Part shown: positions 59,031 through 64,000 of the stretch, piece after piece
Numbering within the stretch: position 1 is the stretch's first letter
Layout: each line of letters begins with the position of its first letter
Assembly: GCA_033675265.1 (NCBI GenBank)
Contig: JAUJYZ010000010.1
Location: forward strand, 324,219 to 388,218
Length of the DNA: 64,000 bases
DNA from: Actinostola sp. cb2023
Lineage: Eukaryota; Cnidaria; Anthozoa; Actiniaria; Actinostolidae
Direction of reading: 5' to 3'
Made by a program: the position numbers and the translations under genes
The notes under the pieces: generated by a model
What the model was told of the DNA's origin: nothing
Seen by the model: only the letters and a program-made list of their open reading frames with translations
Databases searched by the model: none

Positions 59031-59659
59031 CTTGCATTGCTACGAGTGGTGATTGTTGTGGAAATGCTTGAGGATAACGATACGCTGCAAACTGAGTACG
59101 GTGACTCTGGCAGTGATGAGTAGAAAGGTTAGTGAAATGAAACTTGTTGTGAATATGTTTTTTCCTTCGTTTCTGGAAATGAAAAGTCGTGTTTAGTTGA
59201 GATATGTCATTCTTAGGCTACAGGAAATGAAGCCTGGACTTCCGGTCACGTGACCGCTCTGATTATCCCTATAAGTTATGATATTCAGTTGGACATCTCA
59301 TGGACATCTCAGACTATCAAAACTGAGAATAGTTTATTCCAAAAATACCCACTAAAAGACCAACTTTGAATCAGTTTTATGATTTAGCCTCGTTTTCATG
59401 CAAGGCCACAAAGGCCCCTTTCGACGACCCATAAAAACCCTCTGCATGCATTACAGAAGTGCCGACAACGTTTAACGTGTTCCTTAGGTCCCCCTCAACA
59501 CTTCTGAGCTGGTCGCTTGAAATCATCAAGAAATTCCTTCTTTCAGTGACATCTGCTCCCGGACTAACTATTTACAAGCTGATTTGATAACCATTTTAAA
59601 ATGTCAAGTAGTCATTTGAATATCATTTGAATCATCAAGATTATTTTTTCATTGATATA

Positions 59660-59722
59660 AGGTAACAATATCTTTTTATACACATGTGTGTACATGTGTA
59701 TAAAAAAATGATATTGTTACTT
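59660..59722. repeat. palindrome
   Basis: AAGGTAACAATATCTTTTTA and its complement flank ACACATGTGTGTACATGTGT, directly below the stop of the V-ATPase d copy (minus strand). Confidence 0.75.
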
Positions 59723-59996
59723 TATGAAATTAAATTCAGAAAATTGGGATGTAGTTATCGATCTTAGACTTATTTTTCTGCGCAATGCATTCTGCAATCC
59801 ACACGATATTTCGACTCTCTTGCTCCTTGAGTTTCACATAAGCGAAAACACACCAAAGTGAAATTGTTGCATAAATGCCAACTTGTTCAACTTAACCTGC
59901 AGAAGACACAATGACAAGTGAATGTTAGTGAAAGCAAGTGTAGGAGAGCGAATAACACTGTAGGTTCTGGCTATGATTATGGTTCTAGCAGACATA

Positions 59997-60257
59997 CAGT
60001 CATTCTCAAAAAGGTTGTCCAGATGAAAAGACTACAATACTACAATAAAGTCACGTGTTTCATTATGTATTCAATTTCCTCGCGTGGAATTTTCATTTTG
60101 AGGTGGGAAAAACACACGGCATTGTGAGAACTGAATGTAATGGCGCTGGTATCAACTCGCAGTTCCGAAGTTTGCAGAAATTGGGACATAATGAATCATG
60201 TGACTTTATTGTAGTGTTGTAGTCTTTACATCTGGACAACCTTTTTGAGAATGACTG
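59997..60257. mobile_element. MITE with about 75-bp TIRs and TA target duplication
   Basis: CAGTCATTCTCAAAAAGGTT at 59997 and its complement ending GAGAATGACTG at 60257; TA on both sides. Arms run on through AGACTACAATACTACAATAA. It lies in the last intron of the V-ATPase d copy. Confidence 0.9.
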
Positions 60258-60647
60258 TATGTGTAGTTTCAGTATCTAGAAGGACCATCCTGAAAACCAC
60301 TTTGACATAAGTGACGGAGACCTCCTCTGAAAGGATGTATTACTATTTATTACTTTAATACAATTCGTAGTAGGTGGATGGTCATACTGGAGTAAACAAC
60401 AGTGACAATAATTACAAGGCATCAAATATACATGTACAAATCAACAGATGGAACTGACTAAAGTAGGCGGAGCTGGTTTTGAAAGTAGCTGCCAGAGTTT
60501 GTCATTTGCTGGGATCTAATGAAATATCCTAGATGTAGGGCATGTTCCAATTCTGAACCACCAATTCTATTACAATGGAAGCCATATCATTATCTTTATT
60601 GTAGGTCATTAGCATAGAAGAGCCACCTCGTGGATTGCTAATAAACC

Positions 60648-60695
60648 ATTATTATTATTATTATTATTATTATTATAATATTATTATTATATTAT
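60648..60695. repeat. (ATT)n microsatellite
   Basis: ATT repeats in an intron of the V-ATPase d copy. Confidence 0.9.
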
Positions 60696-61004
60696 ACTCA
60701 AAGAAGAGTACACTAGTTCTCAATTTTCACATCAATCCTGACTAGACTGGTACATTCTGTTTCTGATTTCTAAATTCCAGCACTACTAACATGTAGTTTG
60801 ATCAAGTAGAAAATACCAGGCTAAGTATTATTGCCAAATGTTTGAATTATCTAAGTGTACCAGTCTAACGTTACCTCATGCTCAAAAAACTTGTCCTCAA
60901 GTGTCTTTTCCCCGGAGCCTGTTCCTGCGCCATCAAACATTTGGGCGGTAATCCTGTTGTAGAAGAAATTGAAACTTGGTCATTTTTCATTTGAAGCTAC
61001 ATTT

Positions 61005-61100
61005 GTAAACAAGCTACATTTGTAAACAAGCTACATTTGTAAACAAGCTACATTTGTAAACAAGCTACATTTGTAAACACAGCTACATTTGTAAACAAGA
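61005..61100. repeat. 17-bp tandem repeat
   Basis: Six copies of AAGCTACATTTGTAAAC. Confidence 0.95.
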
Positions 61101-61137
61101 AGACGACACACAGGCTTTGGCAATGCAACTATCAAAT

Positions 61138-61271
61138 GAAGGGCTCCCTGCAAGAACAACGTAAGTGATCTCTGATCAAAATCTAAATTCTCCTCAAGAT
61201 TCTTTGAATTTCAAAGGAGAAATTTGGGTTTTGATCACAAGTCACTTACTCCTTTCTTGCAGGGATCCCTT
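61138..61271. mobile_element. MITE, CTCCCTGCAAGAAC family (intact)
   Basis: GAAGGGCTCCCTGCAAGAAC at the left, TTCTTGCAGGGATCCCTTC at the right; same internal palindrome as 16060-16196. Confidence 0.9.
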
Positions 61272-61599
61272 CAAATGCCAATGAATCTTCAAAGTACAGC
61301 AGCTGCCAACTATCTCAACAACGTCACAAACTCCCCGATATCTCAAACGGAAATGTATATATCCATTAAATTTAGACACCACATATTTGGACCCCCTGTT
61401 ATATTGACTGTTTGAGATTGTGGTGTTCTGTATTATTTTCTGCAGACCACAGTCAATCTCAAGTGAAAGACTCTCTGATCTAATTGAAGGTGTTCCCTGC
61501 TAGAACAGAGTACAGTGGAAGGAACGATTTGGAACAGTAGCATTTTGAGAAATAAAACTATTATGCTTGGGACTGCCGAAATTAGCTACTGTACATACT

Positions 61600-61710
61600 G
61601 TAAGTGAGTTGTGATCAAAACCCAAATTCTCCTTTGAAATCCAAAGAATCTCAAGGAGAATTTAGATTTTGATAACAAGTGACTTATTGCATTCTTGCAG
61701 GGAGCCCTTC
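61600..61710. mobile_element. MITE, CTCCCTGCAAGAAC family (left-truncated)
   Basis: Starts inside the family at GTAAGTGAGTTGTGATCAAA and ends CTTGCAGGGAGCCCTTC. A further fragment of the left end (TTCCCTGCTAGAACAGAG) lies near 61493. Confidence 0.8.
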
Positions 61711-62369
61711 AATTAGTCATCTTTGCTTAGGCAAGTCTTTGATTAAACCTTTGACTTACTGAGTTAGTAGTCAGCTACAAGCTCTCACTTGATCATATTC
61801 ATCTGCCTTGGACAGCTTTGCTAGTCCATAAGGATAAAGATTACCGCACTGCGGGAACAGTTTTTGTCGTTCATCTTTGCTAAGTTTCTGTACCAAAGGA
61901 ATTGATGGTGATGATTATGGCCCTCCTATCAGCCTCAAACTTTGAAACAATAACAAAAATATAATCAGATTATTTTCTATTCATCTTTTTATCAATTCTA
62001 CAAGTGGGGAGTGGGCTAGAGTAACCGACACACGCAACCCCAAGATTATATTATTTTCTATTAATCTTTCAATATGGAATGACTACAACTTCTCCCTTCT
62101 TTTTTATTAATTCTATAAGTGGAGAGGGGGTCATTCATATTGGTGATATGTCAAGTCACCTTTAGAATAGGGCACATGACATCAGCTGTTGTTCCACCAA
62201 GGTTTTCACAAAACTTGTAAAAGCTTTCCAAGTAAGCCTACAACACAATCAAGAGAATGAGATACAACAGCTTCTATTACTATAGGTACAGGTATGTTAG
62301 TACTTCATTAGGGACGTATGGTAATGGACAGACTACCATTTTAAATAATAATATTTAATGCTTAATATC

Positions 62370-62815
62370 AGTATGATCATCATCGCAATCAGAACCACTA
62401 TGATTAACCACCACAATCAACATAATAATAATCACCGCCATCATTATTCATCATTATCATCACCATCACAACCATCATCAACATCATTAGTCATCATCAT
62501 CATCATCATCATCATCAACATCATTAGTCATCATTATCAACATCATTAGTCATCATCATCACCATCATCAACATCATTAGTCATCATCATCATCATCATC
62601 AACATCATTAGTCATCATCATCACCATCATCAACATCATTAGTCATCAATATCACCATCATCAACATCATTAGTCATCATTATCACCATCATCAACATCA
62701 TTAGTCATCATTATCACCATCATCAACATCATTAGTCATCATTATCACCATCATCAACATCATTAGTCATCATCATCACCACCACCGTCAACATCATTAT
62801 TCATCATCAATCACC
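62370..62815. repeat. ATC-based minisatellite
   Basis: ATCATCAACATCATTAGTC recurs about every 30-39 bp, about nine times, with ATC filler. Located in an intron of the V-ATPase d copy. Confidence 0.95.
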
Positions 62816-62990
62816 ACCACTTTAGCAAGTCTTACCTTGTACAATGTATTCCCTAATGATTTCAATGTTCAACTCATCAAGATCTTGTTCAGATATACAC
62901 TCCACAAAGAAAGGAGCTAACAGTCACAAAGTAATACCATAACATTAGTATCTGAAGGTTATGTTTGCAGTTACTGGTACATGATATAAC

Positions 62991-63209
62991 ACAGGGTGCC
63001 ATGGCAACAATCACCATAACAACAACAACATACCTAAAGGTGTATCAATCATAACAGCATTATACAGGGTGCCATGGCAACAATCACCATAACAACAACA
63101 ACATACCTAAAGGTGTATCAATCATAACAGCATTATACAGGGTGCCATGGCAACAATCACCATAACAACAACAACATACCTAAAGGTGTATCAATCATAA
63201 CAGCATTAT
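62991..63209 (-). repeat. 73-bp tandem triplication of a V-ATPase d exon end and donor
   Basis: ACAGGGTGCCATGGCAACAA starts at 62991, 63064 and 63137 (73 bp apart); the exon side recurs as TAAAGGTGTATCAATCATAA. Each copy carries on the minus strand the last codons (MIDTPL) and the donor TTTAG|GTATG. Confidence 0.95.
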
Positions 63210-63529
63210 ACAGGTCTGCAGAGTAGAAGCAATATTGATAGATGCCATCTCCTCAAAACTCCCCAGAGGATGGCATTTAGGTATCAGTTCTTGAATTGGT
63301 CGTTGGTGTGCAGTGTTCCAGTGATGAGAAGTATGATATTATCAATCATATAGCTGTAACTGTGGAACAAAACAAAGTCAATGTTAGATATTTTCAGGAG
63401 AAAGTCATTTAACAAGCGTTCACTCGTGCTCTGGTACGATTGAATACCGGGATGCACTGTATCATGAAAGATGCATACTAGTTGATATCAGTCATCAGTT
63501 ATGGTTTATTATTGCTCCCTACATTCGTG

Positions 63530-63675
63530 CTCGTAGGCTTAGATCGTGCAATAAAGACCTGCTTGAGATCTTTACACGAGCGAATTTGACAGCTGAACTT
63601 GCCCCTTCCCAGTCTTACTCGATTGCAGGCTGTGTTTTTCAACTCGTGCTGGCCAAAGGCCTGGGCACGAGTAAT
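63530..63675. repeat. possible foldback remnant
   Basis: CTCGTGCTGGCCAAAGGCCTGGGCACGAG forms a short hairpin near 63643-63671; CATTCGTGCTCGTAGGC near 63523 may be the partner. Weak. Nothing else is seen to the right of 63901. Confidence 0.3.
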
Positions 63676-64000
63676 TAATTTCACTACATCTCTATAATGA
63701 ATGGCGTGTTACAAACAAGAACTTACGGTTATAAAGTCCATAAATGTCGCCAGAGGTTCTAGTGCTTGATTTCTCAAGTGTTTTAAACTCTTCAACCAGC
63801 CTTTCTCTTAACCGATCGTCGATGACTGATACTGCTAATGGACTCGCTTCGTTTTGCAAGAAGTTCCCATAATCAGTACTTTGTAGATGCAGCTTTAAAT
63901 CTGTGGAAACATTAAAATTAAAGTCTTGTCTCAGAACTATAGTACTATTTGTTATGGTGATGGACCATTGACCTAATCTTCTAGCCTGCTTATCACCAAC

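Larger units (their letters stand above)
59736..63900 (-). pseudogene. ATP6V0D1: V-type proton ATPase subunit d copy, frameshifted, 5' end beyond the window
   Basis: Minus-strand exons: 63900-63727 ([20 protein letters not shown]), 63359-63180 ([15 protein letters not shown]), 62916-62836 ([19 protein letters not shown]), 62237-62160 (AYLESFYKFCENLGGTTADV), 61939-61789 ([35 protein letters not shown]), 60953-60875 ([13 protein letters not shown]), 59896-59736 (ending [10 protein letters not shown], stop). Subunit d is the cytosolic collar joining V1 to V0. The first exon(s) lie off the right edge. The frame breaks repeatedly: an extra A near 63782, an extra T at the 63359 border, breaks near 63310 and 63220, an extra G near 62852, an extra A near 61890, a deletion in the DYYPEYK region (60940) and a missing base near 59850. 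Introns are retained, so it is not a processed copy. Either a duplicated pseudogene or a badly polished stretch of assembly; the neighbouring genes are clean, favouring a pseudogene. Confidence 0.8.

Overview
The window is eukaryotic, non-coding-rich DNA with spliced genes (GT-AG introns) and dense interspersed and tandem repeats. Protein matches recognised by eye (USP4/11/15, P2B-type calcium ATPase, BTB-BACK-PHR, cytosolic sulfotransferase, V-ATPase subunit d, Crypton tyrosine recombinase), together with many short foldback elements, fit a marine invertebrate, most likely an anthozoan cnidarian (coral or sea anemone). The taxon is an inference; no database was searched.

Layout. 1-4.1 kb: a possible exon end, ATT microsatellites, a foldback element built of palindromes, a 79-bp tandem array and small MITEs. 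4.2-19.9 kb, plus strand: a complete USP4/11/15-like deubiquitinase; 25 exons join in phase into a predicted 966-residue protein with all catalytic and zinc residues. 20-29.5 kb: repeats, including an uninterrupted run of 99 G, a 55-bp array on both sides of a Crypton, and the Crypton itself (3.87 kb in two units) lodged in an older repeat whose uninterrupted relative lies near 41.5-41.9 kb. 29.6-30.9 kb, minus: an intronless BTB-BACK-PHR gene. 33.0-43.3 kb, minus: a plasma-membrane Ca2+-ATPase-like gene whose frames are open but whose catalytic signature residues are nearly all replaced, with two alternative nucleotide-domain cassettes separated by simple repeats. 47.1-50.1 kb, plus: a TATA/CCAAT promoter, a non-coding first exon and a second exon encoding a small secreted ten-cysteine peptide. 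50.6-51.3 kb, minus: a broken sulfotransferase terminal exon beside a minisatellite made from its own splice acceptor. 53-56.2 kb, plus: the start of a type II membrane protein gene. 59.7-63.9 kb, minus: an intron-containing, multiply frameshifted V-ATPase subunit d copy that runs off the right edge.

Two themes stand out. First, the PMCA-like gene looks like a pseudo-ATPase: TGES, DKTGT, TGD and TGDGxND are all lost although ten exons (plus two alternative ones) remain open and spliceable. Second, tandem amplification repeatedly starts at exon-intron boundaries: a USP donor (12 copies of 47 bp), a USP acceptor (2 copies of 67 bp), a sulfotransferase acceptor (8 copies of about 50 bp) and a V-ATPase d donor (3 copies of 73 bp). 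In each case the unit length is not a multiple of three, so splice-site choice decides the reading frame.
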